A DNA stretch of 6,684 bases, taken from the NCBI GenBank assembly GCA_934691925.1, contig CAKUTI010000056.1:1-6684 (forward strand). The letters are read 5' to 3'. The stretch's first letter is position 1, and every line of letters begins with the position of its first letter. The DNA comes from an uncultured Treponema sp. (lineage in GTDB: Bacteria; Spirochaetota; Spirochaetia; Treponematales; Treponemataceae). Position numbers and translations under genes: made by a program. Of the stretch, positions 1 through 5,009 are shown piece after piece. The notes below the pieces were generated by a model that saw only the letters and a list, made by a program, of their open reading frames with translations, did not search any database and was not told where the DNA came from.

Positions 1-281
1 AATACAGTCTCCGGCAGACTAACCGCTTCAAGAAACACCTTAAGCTAATGGCAAAACGCAATAAATCTTCAATCAGAAAGATTGCAGAAACAGTCGATTT
101 GCTTCAAAAAGGCGAAAAACTTCCCGAACGCTTCCACGACCACGAGCTTGCAGGAAATCTTAAAGGCAACCGAGAGTGCCATATTCTGCCGGACTTACTT
201 TTGATTTACAGGATTTTCAACGACATTCTGATTCTTGAGCTTGTTGACACTGGAAGCCACGCGGATTTGTTTGGAATATAA
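1..281 (+). CDS. yafQ: YafQ-family type II toxin (mRNA interferase), 5'-truncated by window edge
   Basis: Toxin of the RelE/ParE superfamily, YafQ branch. Family members cut mRNA on the ribosome and are normally neutralised by a DinJ-type antitoxin encoded just upstream, which here would lie outside the window. The first ATG inside the window (48) is not the real start. The same frame is open from base 3 and reads YSLRQTNRFKKHLKL, which is the conserved first strand and helix of the family, so the true start should be about three codons before base 1. The spacing of the active-site residues matches E. coli YafQ: His of DHEL (codon at 141), His of CHI (180), Asp of LPD (192), His of GSHADLF (258) and the Phe four residues later. 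The Trp that normally follows the Asp is Leu here (PDLLLIY). The fold motifs and the SHADLF ending are intact, so the toxin is probably full length outside the window cut. Next gene is a Fic protein on the same strand. Confidence 0.88.
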   Translation, partial: YSLRQTNRFKKHLKLMAKRNKSSIRKIAETVDLLQKGEKLPERFHDHELAGNLKGNRECHILPDLLLIYRIFNDILILELVDTGSHADLFGI

Positions 282-390
282 CTTGCGGCAAGAACGCTGC
301 AACGATGTATAAGAATTGCACGGTTTGATTATTGACAGTTTTGTTGATTTTCTGAAAAGAAATGATTTGCTAAATTAGGACTTTCCGATT
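282..390 (+). other. Short intergenic gap between yafQ and the Fic gene
   Basis: No complete gene is supported. A short frame from 313 to the stop at 376-378 reads ELHGLIIDSFVDFLKRNDLL, which looks protein-like but has no ATG and no clear ribosome site, so it may be a gene remnant. A TTGACA hexamer at 332-337 lacks a matching -10 box. AGGA at 377-380 lies 10 nt before the Fic ATG and can serve as its ribosome site. Confidence 0.4.
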
Positions 391-1635
391 ATGACGAAAA
401 AAAAATCGCCCTATGAGCTTGATTTTGAAGAATATATCCGCAATACCGAGCCTGCGCAAAAAGAAAAAACTTACCTTTGGGCAACTGCAATCGGCTTACA
501 GCAGGTGGACGGTCTTACGCCGTCAAAATATCTTTTTGAGACTGCGAAACGGAATATCGACGGCGAAATTTCGATAAAAGAAGCGGCTTCCATAATCGAC
601 AGTTATTATGAGTCAAAATCTGTTCGAAGAGATGATGACGATGAGCGGACAGAAGAAGCCGACAAAGTCTCATCGAGAATCGCGCAAATCTTAAGCGAAA
701 ATTCATTTAACTTTTCTCCATCTTACCTGATTGCGCTTCACGGAAGGCTTTTTGACGGAATCTTCAAGTTCGCAGGAAAAATCCGCGACTACGACATTTC
801 AAAAAAAGAATGGGTTTTGGACGGAGACTCCGTGATGTACGGAGCCGCGTTTGAGCTTAAAGCCGCGCTCGCCTATGATTTTGAGCAGGAAATGCTTTTC
901 AGCTATAAAAATCTAACGCTAGAGGAAACTGTAAAGCACATAACATTTTTTGTCTCGCGGCTCTGGCAGATTCACGCTTTTGGAGAAGGCAACACAAGAA
1001 CGACCGCGGTTTTCACGATAAAATATCTGCGCTCACTCGGATTCAATGCGGACAACGAACTTTTTGCTGAAAACTCATGGTATTTTCGAAATGCGCTCGT
1101 CCGGGCGAACTACAACAACCTTCAGAAAGGAATCCATGAAAATCCTGAATTCCTTGAAAAATTCTTCCGAAACCTTTTGCTCAAAGAACACAACGAACTG
1201 AAAAATAGATTTCTACACATCAGGGCAAAAGATTTCCTAGAAATCAAAGAAAAAAATGCCACAGTAAACTACGGAAAAGTCACAGCAAATAATAAAAGCG
1301 TCACTCGAAACGCTAAAAAAGTCACTGTAAATGATAAAAGCAGCACACGAAATGTCACTGTAATAGGAAAAACAATCACTCAAAATAACAAAAATATCAC
1401 TGTAAATGATGAAATTGTCACTCAAAACGCTAAAAATATCACTGTAAAACTCACACAAAAACAAAAAGAAATCCTGAATCTAATAAACGAAAATCCACAT
1501 ATAACACAAGCTGAAATCGCTTCAAAACTGGAAATCGCGCGGGAAACCGTAAACCGCAACATGAAAAAACTTCAAGAGAAAAAAAACATTCAGCGGCTCG
1601 GCGCGGACAAAAATGGCAGCTGGAAGATTTTATAA
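391..1635 (+). CDS. Fic-domain protein with heptad-repeat linker and C-terminal winged helix
   Basis: Probable AMPylase or related nucleotidyl/phosphate-transfer enzyme of the Fic/Doc superfamily. An in-frame stop at 376-378 leaves ATG 391 as the only reasonable start. Layout: residues 1-75, a helical segment including WATAIGLQQVDGL and GEISIKEAASIIDSYYE, which resembles the VbhA-type antitoxin region found in front of some Fic cores; residues about 85-275, the Fic core; residues 290-356, a seven-residue tandem repeat of the form V/I-T-x-N-x-K-x; residues about 354-414, a winged helix-turn-helix (ITQAEIASKL then ETVNRNMKKLQEK and a GSWKIL wing). The Fic motif is HAFGEGNTRTTA (195-206): catalytic His195, Asn201 and first Arg203 are present, but the last Arg of the canonical HxFx(D/E)GNxRxxR is Ala206. 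No clear S/TxxxE(G/N) inhibitory helix motif is visible. Fic and wHTH in one chain suggests DNA binding or autoregulation by a signalling enzyme; target unknown. Ends just before a shared terminator. Confidence 0.9.
   Translation: MTKKKSPYELDFEEYIRNTEPAQKEKTYLWATAIGLQQVDGLTPSKYLFETAKRNIDGEISIKEAASIIDSYYESKSVRRDDDDERTEEADKVSSRIAQILSENSFNFSPSYLIALHGRLFDGIFKFAGKIRDYDISKKEWVLDGDSVMYGAAFELKAALAYDFEQEMLFSYKNLTLEETVKHITFFVSRLWQIHAFGEGNTRTTAVFTIKYLRSLGFNADNELFAENSWYFRNALVRANYNNLQKGIHENPEFLEKFFRNLLLKEHNELKNRFLHIRAKDFLEIKEKNATVNYGKVTANNKSVTRNAKKVTVNDKSSTRNVTVIGKTITQNNKNITVNDEIVTQNAKNITVKLTQKQKEILNLINENPHITQAEIASKLEIARETVNRNMKKLQEKKNIQRLGADKNGSWKIL
1258..1449 (+). repeat. 21-bp in-frame tandem repeat array (7-residue units) inside the Fic gene
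   Basis: The units begin gtcact/atcact and run 21 bp each, at 1258, 1279, 1300, 1321, then a shortened 12-bp unit at 1342, then 1354, 1375, 1396, 1417 and a decaying unit from 1438. In protein: ATVNYGK, VTANNKS, VTRNAKK, VTVNDKS, STRN, VTVIGKT, ITQNNKN, ITVNDEI, VTQNAKN, ITVKLTQ. From 1300 on, units with T-R/Q-N alternate with units with T-V-N/I/K, giving a higher-order 42-bp (14-residue) repeat. All unit lengths are multiples of three, so gain or loss keeps the frame. It joins the Fic core to the winged helix. Confidence 0.92.
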
Positions 1636-1654
1636 ATGCGCCCTGAAAATTCAC

Positions 1655-1687
1655 AAAAAAAGCCGATCAAAAATCAGAACGGCTTTT
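1655..1687. terminator. Bidirectional intrinsic terminator between convergent genes
   Basis: AAAAGCCG (1658-1665) pairs with CGGCTTTT (1680-1687) across a 14-nt loop. The T-run at 1684-1687 serves the Fic gene. The A-run at 1655-1661 becomes a longer U-run for transcripts of the - strand methyltransferase, whose stop codon is about 45 nt away. It lies between two convergent genes, as expected for a shared terminator. Confidence 0.75.
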
Positions 1688-1728
1688 CCAAAATCATGAT
1701 TCAATAAAAAACGAATAAAATCTTCGCC

Positions 1729-2829
1729 TTATTTCCAAACTTCTTCCGCAATTTCACGGACAAGCGCGATTTTTGCCCACTGTTCTTTCTCTGTAAGCTT
1801 GTTTCCAATCTCGCACGAGGCAAATCCGCACTGAGGGCTGAGATAAAGTCTTTCAAGCGGAATATATTTTTCGGCCTCTCTTATGCGCGCAATCACAGCG
1901 TTTTTGTCTTCAAGTACTGGAGATTTTGTTGTGATAAGGCCGAGAACAACTTTCTTTTCTTTGCTGACTTTCGCAAGCGGAGCAAATCCGCCTGAACGAG
2001 CATCATCATATTCAAGATAAAGGCTGCTCACGTTCTCTTTCGCAAAAACGTAGTCCGCGACTGTGTCGTAAGGGCCGCTTGTAAAATACGAAGAATGATA
2101 GTTTCCGCGGCAGATATGAGTGTTGATTGTCATATCGCCTGGCTTTTCCGCAAGCGCAAGATTGTTCACTTTCAAAAGCTGCTCTTTAACTTTCTTTAGG
2201 CTTCCGAGCTTTTCGTATCTTTGGGCAGCCGCGTTTCCAACAACCGCGCCCCAAGTGCAGTCGTCAAGCTGGAGAGTGCGGCAGCCGGCGTCGTAAAGCT
2301 GCTTAATCACACTGCTGTAAGCCTTTGCAATATCCTCGATAAGATCGTCGTTTGTCGGATAGATTTTTCTTGTCGCTTCAAAGTTTTTCGGAATGTTAAG
2401 CTGCTGCAACAGCTGCGCCGGAGCTGGAATCGTCTGTTTTGCCTCGAATCCGTCGCTTTCAAGGCTTTTCACGAATTTAAAGTCTTCCACAAACGGATGC
2501 GCCTTTGCGGAAATCTTTCCAGTGATAAAAGTGTCCTCAAGGTCTGCAATCTCGCCGTTAAAAGAAACTCCTCCGCCTTCTTTTTTATGCTCCACGCCGT
2601 TGAATCCCCAGAAAAAGTCAAGATGCCAGAACTTTCTGTTGTACTCGCCATCAGTGATGTACGGAAGCCCCTCTTCTTTCTGCTTTTCAACGAGCTTTTT
2701 AATCTCTTCCTTTTTGATTGCGTCAAAATCAGCAGCTGAAATCTCGCCATTCTCAAATGAAGCGCGCGCCTTTTTCAAATTTTCCGGGCGAAGAAAACTG
2801 CCCACAACATCAAATCTTTTTTCTGCCAT
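1729..2829 (-). CDS. MetE-core-like cobalamin-independent methyltransferase (YxjG/YxjH family)
   Basis: Cytosolic zinc enzyme related to the catalytic C-terminal barrel of MetE, which moves a methyl group to homocysteine to make methionine. At 366 residues it has only the catalytic domain, like Bacillus YxjG/YxjH, not the two-domain MetE of about 750 residues. Motifs: VGSFLRP (9-15), ITDGEYNRKFW (58-68), LQLDDCTW (186-193), THICRGN (237-243), YLEYDD (271-276) and SPQCGF (331-336). By comparison with MetE, His238, Cys240, Glu273 and Cys334 are the likely zinc ligands, so the site is complete. The start ATG at 2829 has a strong ribosome site (GGAGG, complement of 2835-2839) 5 nt upstream. The methyl donor cannot be read from the sequence: without the MetE N-terminal domain it may be something other than folate triglutamate. 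It is divergent from a LysR regulator that probably controls it. Confidence 0.9.
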   Translation of the reverse strand: MAEKRFDVVGSFLRPENLKKARASFENGEISAADFDAIKKEEIKKLVEKQKEEGLPYITDGEYNRKFWHLDFFWGFNGVEHKKEGGGVSFNGEIADLEDTFITGKISAKAHPFVEDFKFVKSLESDGFEAKQTIPAPAQLLQQLNIPKNFEATRKIYPTNDDLIEDIAKAYSSVIKQLYDAGCRTLQLDDCTWGAVVGNAAAQRYEKLGSLKKVKEQLLKVNNLALAEKPGDMTINTHICRGNYHSSYFTSGPYDTVADYVFAKENVSSLYLEYDDARSGGFAPLAKVSKEKKVVLGLITTKSPVLEDKNAVIARIREAEKYIPLERLYLSPQCGFASCEIGNKLTEKEQWAKIALVREIAEEVWK

Positions 2830-2875
2830 AATTTCCTCCAGAATCTGTGTTTTTCTTTCCTGATGAGAACATATC

Positions 2876-2890
2876 CGATTAAAGAAATCG
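2876..2890. promoter_or_regulatory. Inverted repeat in the divergent control region, candidate LysR-type site
   Basis: CGATT-AAAGA-AATCG is a perfect 5-bp inverted repeat with a 5-bp spacer. It lies about 47 bp upstream of the methyltransferase start. On the - strand a weak promoter-like pair (TTTTCA, 17 bp, TATGTT) spans the same place. It may be the activation-side site of the neighbouring LysR protein; assignment is tentative. Confidence 0.35.
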
Positions 2891-2918
2891 TGAAAAATAC
2901 TAAATTTATGCAGTTTGA

Positions 2919-2935
2919 TATAGATTTAAACTATA
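2919..2935. promoter_or_regulatory. T-N11-A palindrome, candidate LysR operator
   Basis: TATAG-ATTTAAA-CTATA is a perfect 5-bp inverted repeat around a 7-bp AT core and fits the T-N11-A rule for LysR-type sites (TAG, 7 bp, CTA). It overlaps the likely -10 box of the regulator's own gene and ends 23 bp before its ATG, so binding would repress the regulator while allowing control of the divergent gene. Confidence 0.5.
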
Positions 2936-2937
2936 AT
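2932..2937 (+). promoter_or_regulatory. -10 box for the LysR regulator gene
   Basis: A perfect TATAAT hexamer sits 21 bp before the regulator's ATG and would start transcription near 2944. No good -35 hexamer is seen at 16-18 bp, so the promoter may be weak or activator-dependent. Confidence 0.45.
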
Positions 2938-2958
2938 GAAAGATTAGAATAAGGCGAA

Positions 2959-3855
2959 ATGACACTACAGCAGCTAAAATACGCGGTTACAGTCGCCGAA
3001 TGCAGGACAATCTCAAAGGCGGCGGAAAAAGTCTTTATCTCGCAGCCGAGCCTCACAGCCTCAATCAGGCAGCTTGAAGACGAAATGAACGTGAAAATCT
3101 TCTCGCGAACAAACAAGGGAATCGAAATCACAAAAGACGGCGAGATTTTTTTGTCCTACGCGCGGCAGGTTCTTGAACAGGCGGACTTGCTCGAGGAAAA
3201 ATTCACAGGAAAGCGAAACTCAAATCCGTTTTTCAGCGTTTCTTGCCAGCATTACTCGTTCGCGGTGAATGCTTTTGTTGACGTAATCAAAGAATTCAAA
3301 GGAGAAAAATACAATTTCACGCTACGGGAAACCCAGACTTTTGAAATCATCGATGACGTTTCGCGCCTAAAAAGCGAAGTGGGAATTCTCTACACGGACT
3401 CAAAAAACGAGGAGATAATCGGAAAACTTCTAAAGAAAAATGAGCTTGAATTCTCCGAGCTTTTTACGGCAGAACCTCACGTTTTCATAAGCGATAAAAA
3501 TCCGCTCTGCAAAAAAAGCCGAATCACCCTGAAAGACCTTGCGCCTTTTCCTTATCTCGTGTTTGAGCAGGGCGAGCACAGCTCCTTTTATTTTTCGGAA
3601 GAGCCTTACCCCGCGATTGACCACGAAAAAACAATCATGGTGCGGGACCGAGCGACTCTCTTTAATCTTCTGATTGGACTTGACGGATTTACAGTAAGCT
3701 CAGGCGTAATCGACGAGGAGCTGAACGGCGAGCATATAATATCGCGGCCGCTAGAACTGGACGAGAAAATGCGGATTGGAATAATCACAAAGAAAAACGT
3801 GATTCTTTCAAGATACGCGGCAAGGTATATCGAGGCGGTGAGGAAATATATTTGA
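2959..3855 (+). CDS. LysR-type transcriptional regulator
   Basis: DNA-binding regulator of the LysR family, 298 residues, the usual length. Residues 1-60 hold the winged helix-turn-helix (LQQLKYAVTVAECRTISKAA, then SQPSLTASIRQLEDEM and KIFSRTNKGIEITKDG), followed by the linker helix to about residue 88 and a periplasmic-binding-protein-like effector domain to the end. The start has AAGG at 2951-2954 with a tight 4-nt spacing, and the HTH begins immediately, so no earlier start is needed. The gene is divergent from the MetE-core-like methyltransferase with 129 bp between the two starts. In this family such pairs usually mean the regulator controls the divergent gene and itself. By analogy with MetR the effector may be homocysteine or a related sulphur metabolite, but nothing in the effector domain proves this. 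Confidence 0.92.
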   Translation: MTLQQLKYAVTVAECRTISKAAEKVFISQPSLTASIRQLEDEMNVKIFSRTNKGIEITKDGEIFLSYARQVLEQADLLEEKFTGKRNSNPFFSVSCQHYSFAVNAFVDVIKEFKGEKYNFTLRETQTFEIIDDVSRLKSEVGILYTDSKNEEIIGKLLKKNELEFSELFTAEPHVFISDKNPLCKKSRITLKDLAPFPYLVFEQGEHSSFYFSEEPYPAIDHEKTIMVRDRATLFNLLIGLDGFTVSSGVIDEELNGEHIISRPLELDEKMRIGIITKKNVILSRYAARYIEAVRKYI

Positions 3856-4072
3856 GAGGGACAAGGGAAGTGGTGGAGCAATCGCAAAAGATAAGAGGAT
3901 TGCGAAGTCTAATTTTAGACAAGGATGCCTGACAAGCATAAAAATCACCCATTGGTCGCTATTTTGGTACAAGAATCCAGATGTTCCCACTGATAAATTA
4001 TTTGCGATGTTAATCAGCAGAGCCCGAACAATGAACTAAAAATGCAAGGAAAAGGGAATTTTTTATACAGCC
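3856..4072. other. Hairpin-rich intergenic stretch, possible dispersed element or structured RNA
   Basis: No gene is supported between the convergent LysR and XRE genes. Short inverted repeats follow each other: GCAATC (3878-3883) with GATTGC (3898-3903); the perfect GTCTAA-TT-TTAGAC (3907-3920); ATGC (3925-3928) with GCAT (3936-3939). GACAAG occurs three times (3860, 3918, 3931). None is followed by a T-run, so these are not ordinary terminators. The right half (about 3940-4060) shows no recognisable structure. Confidence 0.4.
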
Positions 4073-4399
4073 CTACTCTTCCTCGCAGATTGCGTCAATC
4101 AGCGCGCCGACATTCTTTCTGTCGCGGGAAGACATGGACTCAAGCTTATCCGCCATTTTGCGGATTTCAGGGGAATATTTTTTTCCGCTTTCGGCATGGG
4201 ATTTTCCGTTCACAAGATACTCAACGGAGACATTCAGGGCGGACGCAAGTTTTACGGCGACATCAGCGGAAGGAATCGAGCTGTTCTCCTTAAGATAATT
4301 GCTCACCGAACCGGCATTAAGCCCTGCGCGCGCGGCAAGCTCCTTTATCATCAGCCCCTGATAAGAAATCTCATCCCGCAAATTTTCCTTGAATCCCAT
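4073..4399 (-). CDS. Small XRE/Cro-CI-family helix-turn-helix regulator
   Basis: Repressor-type DNA-binding protein of 108 residues. The helix-turn-helix is at residues 17-39 (MIKELAARAGLNAGSVSNYL and following), continuing into the typical PSADVAVKLASALNVSVEYLVNG end of the domain at about residue 65. A short C-terminal helical tail (RKMADKLESMSSRDRKNVGALIDAI) may mediate dimer formation. The N-terminus MGFKENLRDEI is usual for the group, supporting ATG 4399. No Shine-Dalgarno sequence precedes this ATG: the bases just upstream (sense) are TACAATTTTATAT, and a TACAAT -10-like box would start the transcript at or next to the ATG, so the mRNA may be leaderless. The gene is divergent from a cassette of small genes. 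Three operator-like palindromes in the shared region make autorepression and control of that cassette likely. Its ligand or inducing signal is unknown. Confidence 0.9.
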   Translation of the reverse strand: MGFKENLRDEISYQGLMIKELAARAGLNAGSVSNYLKENSSIPSADVAVKLASALNVSVEYLVNGKSHAESGKKYSPEIRKMADKLESMSSRDRKNVGALIDAICEEE

Positions 4400-4406
4400 A
4401 TATAAA

Positions 4407-4412
4407 ATTGTA
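4407..4412 (-). promoter_or_regulatory. Candidate -10 box of the XRE regulator
   Basis: TACAAT on the - strand (complement of 4407-4412) would give a transcript starting within a few bases of ATG 4399. No good -35 is seen. The same bases also form the end of operator 1, so they may be conserved as a binding site and not as a promoter. Confidence 0.35.
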
Positions 4413-4413
4413 C

Positions 4414-4423
4414 GTTAATTTAC
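4414..4423. promoter_or_regulatory. Operator 1 (XRE-type), over the regulator's own start region
   Basis: GTTAATTTAC, one mismatch from the palindrome GTAAATTTAC. On the - strand the extended site reads AGTAAATTAACGTACAA (4424-4408), which matches operator 3 at 16 of 17 positions in opposite orientation. Its position next to the XRE start predicts autorepression. Confidence 0.65.
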
Positions 4424-4433
4424 TGACTTCACG

Positions 4434-4462
4434 TTGACTTGCAGTAAACTTACGCATATAAT
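4434..4462 (+). promoter_or_regulatory. Strong sigma70-type promoter driving the small-gene cassette
   Basis: TTGACT (4434-4439), a 17-bp spacer, then TATAAT (4457-4462): 11 of 12 consensus bases at ideal spacing. Predicted start is near 4469, giving a leader of about 73 nt before ATG 4542. Operator 2 lies inside the spacer, so bound repressor would block RNA polymerase. Confidence 0.8.
4444..4453. promoter_or_regulatory. Operator 2 (XRE-type), inside the promoter spacer
   Basis: GTAAACTTAC in the context CAGTAAACTTACGCA. It has the GTAA/TTAC palindrome arms and the same CAGTAAA/ACG edges as the other sites. Its centre is 30 bp from operator 1 and 28 bp from operator 3, roughly three helical turns each way. 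Confidence 0.65.
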
Positions 4463-4471
4463 TCAAGTTAA

Positions 4472-4481
4472 GTAAATTTAC
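4472..4481. promoter_or_regulatory. Operator 3 (XRE-type), just after the predicted transcription start
   Basis: GTAAATTTAC, a perfect 10-bp palindrome, extended as AGTAAATTTACGTACAA (4471-4487). The extension GTACAA is shared with operator 1. It lies about 3-12 bases downstream of the predicted start, a standard roadblock or repression position. Confidence 0.7.
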
Positions 4482-4541
4482 GTACAAGCAAAAATCACGC
4501 GTAGAAATACGGAATGATACCAAGATATTAGAGGCGGAAAA

Positions 4542-4829
4542 ATGAAGACTATAAAATCAGTTTGCCCTAGATGCAATGCCGAAAATAATTTTTATCTTTC
4601 AACGAATGCAGAATATCTAGAAGATTTTAAAAATGATTTGGAGAAAAATCCTAACGACTTGAATACAAAGAATGTTGTAAAGGATTTTGAATCTCGAACC
4701 AATCAAAATGAAATCTGTGCTGAATCTTTGGCAAATTGTATCGGATGTAAATGCGGATGTGATTACTACATTCAGGACAGTAAAAATTGGAATGAAATCG
4801 AAAAAATAATCAATAATTTTAAGGACTAA
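4542..4829 (+). CDS. Hypothetical Cys-rich small protein, probable zinc ribbon
   Basis: I do not recognise this 95-residue protein as a named family. It carries a CPRC knuckle at the N-terminus (Cys8, Cys11) and a Cys cluster near the C-terminus (Cys59, Cys66, Cys69, Cys71, Cys73 in CIGCKCGC), a pattern consistent with a split zinc ribbon whose two halves are separated by an acidic, Asn-rich helical stretch (residues 22-55). There is no signal peptide or membrane segment, so it should be cytosolic. The start ATG has GAGGCGG at 4531-4537, 4 nt upstream. It is the first gene after the operator-controlled promoter divergent from the XRE gene, and its sequence is clearly more AT-rich than the genes further right, suggesting recent acquisition. 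Possible roles include nucleic-acid or protein binding; none can be chosen from the sequence. Confidence 0.75.
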   Translation: MKTIKSVCPRCNAENNFYLSTNAEYLEDFKNDLEKNPNDLNTKNVVKDFESRTNQNEICAESLANCIGCKCGCDYYIQDSKNWNEIEKIINNFKD

Positions 4830-4832
4830 AAT

Positions 4833-5009
4833 ATGAAAACTCAATACGAAATAACTTATGAACAAAAATCGAAAATAAGCAATGGAATTTCAACATTAAA
4901 ATGTCACTATATGGCAGAAAATGCAGAAGAAGCAAAAAATTTGTTCTTAACATATCACAGAGAAAATGTTAATCAGAAATTCAAGATTTTATCTTGTATA
5001 AAAAAATAA
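4833..5009 (+). CDS. Hypothetical 58-residue protein
   Basis: A short complete gene: ATG 4833, stop TAA at 5007-5009. AAGGA at 4821-4825, overlapping the end of the previous gene, sits 7 nt before the ATG, and only 3 nt separate the two genes, so they are almost certainly co-transcribed. The protein starts MKTQYEITYEQ and ends KFKILSCIKK. It looks like a small alpha/beta protein: a first strand (QYEITYE), a second strand (STLKCHYMAE), a helix (NAEEAKNLFLTYHRE) and a last strand (KFKILSCI). This YEI..Y, then AENAEEAK, then I.S pattern is common in small accessory proteins of unknown function. No signal peptide. Its stop shares one base with the ATG of the following exported-protein gene. Function unknown; it is probably a partner of the Cys-rich protein in the same transcript. 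Confidence 0.75.
   Translation: MKTQYEITYEQKSKISNGISTLKCHYMAENAEEAKNLFLTYHRENVNQKFKILSCIKK

Noticed and set aside
282..292. CTTGCGGCAAG palindrome right after yafQ as a terminator
   Set aside because: Stem is too short with a minimal loop and no T-run follows.
332..360. TTGACA hexamer as a -35 box for the Fic gene
   Set aside because: No -10-like hexamer occurs 15-19 bp downstream; the bases there are A/G-rich (AAAAGA).
1258..1449. Tandem repeats as a CRISPR array
   Set aside because: Units are contiguous, coding and degenerate, with no spacers between them.
1237..1464. Minus-strand open frame with repeated YSD/LSD words opposite the Fic linker
   Set aside because: It is the mirror of the 21-bp repeat in another frame; no ribosome site, and the + strand frame is clearly coding.
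2221..2863. Two long + strand open frames opposite the methyltransferase
   Set aside because: The - strand frame has complete MetE-core motifs and a strong ribosome site; the + strand translations are low-complexity and family-less.
3808..3990. Minus-strand 60-residue frame across the end of the LysR gene and the gap
   Set aside because: It overlaps the LysR coding end, lacks a ribosome site and shows no domain; more likely non-coding or part of a repeat.
4042..4405. Plus-strand open frames opposite the XRE gene
   Set aside because: They are antisense to a clear helix-turn-helix gene and have no recognisable features.
4994..5008. TTG 4994 as start of the exported protein
   Set aside because: It adds only five residues, has no ribosome site, and ATG 5009 gives a normal signal peptide with a classic TAATG junction.
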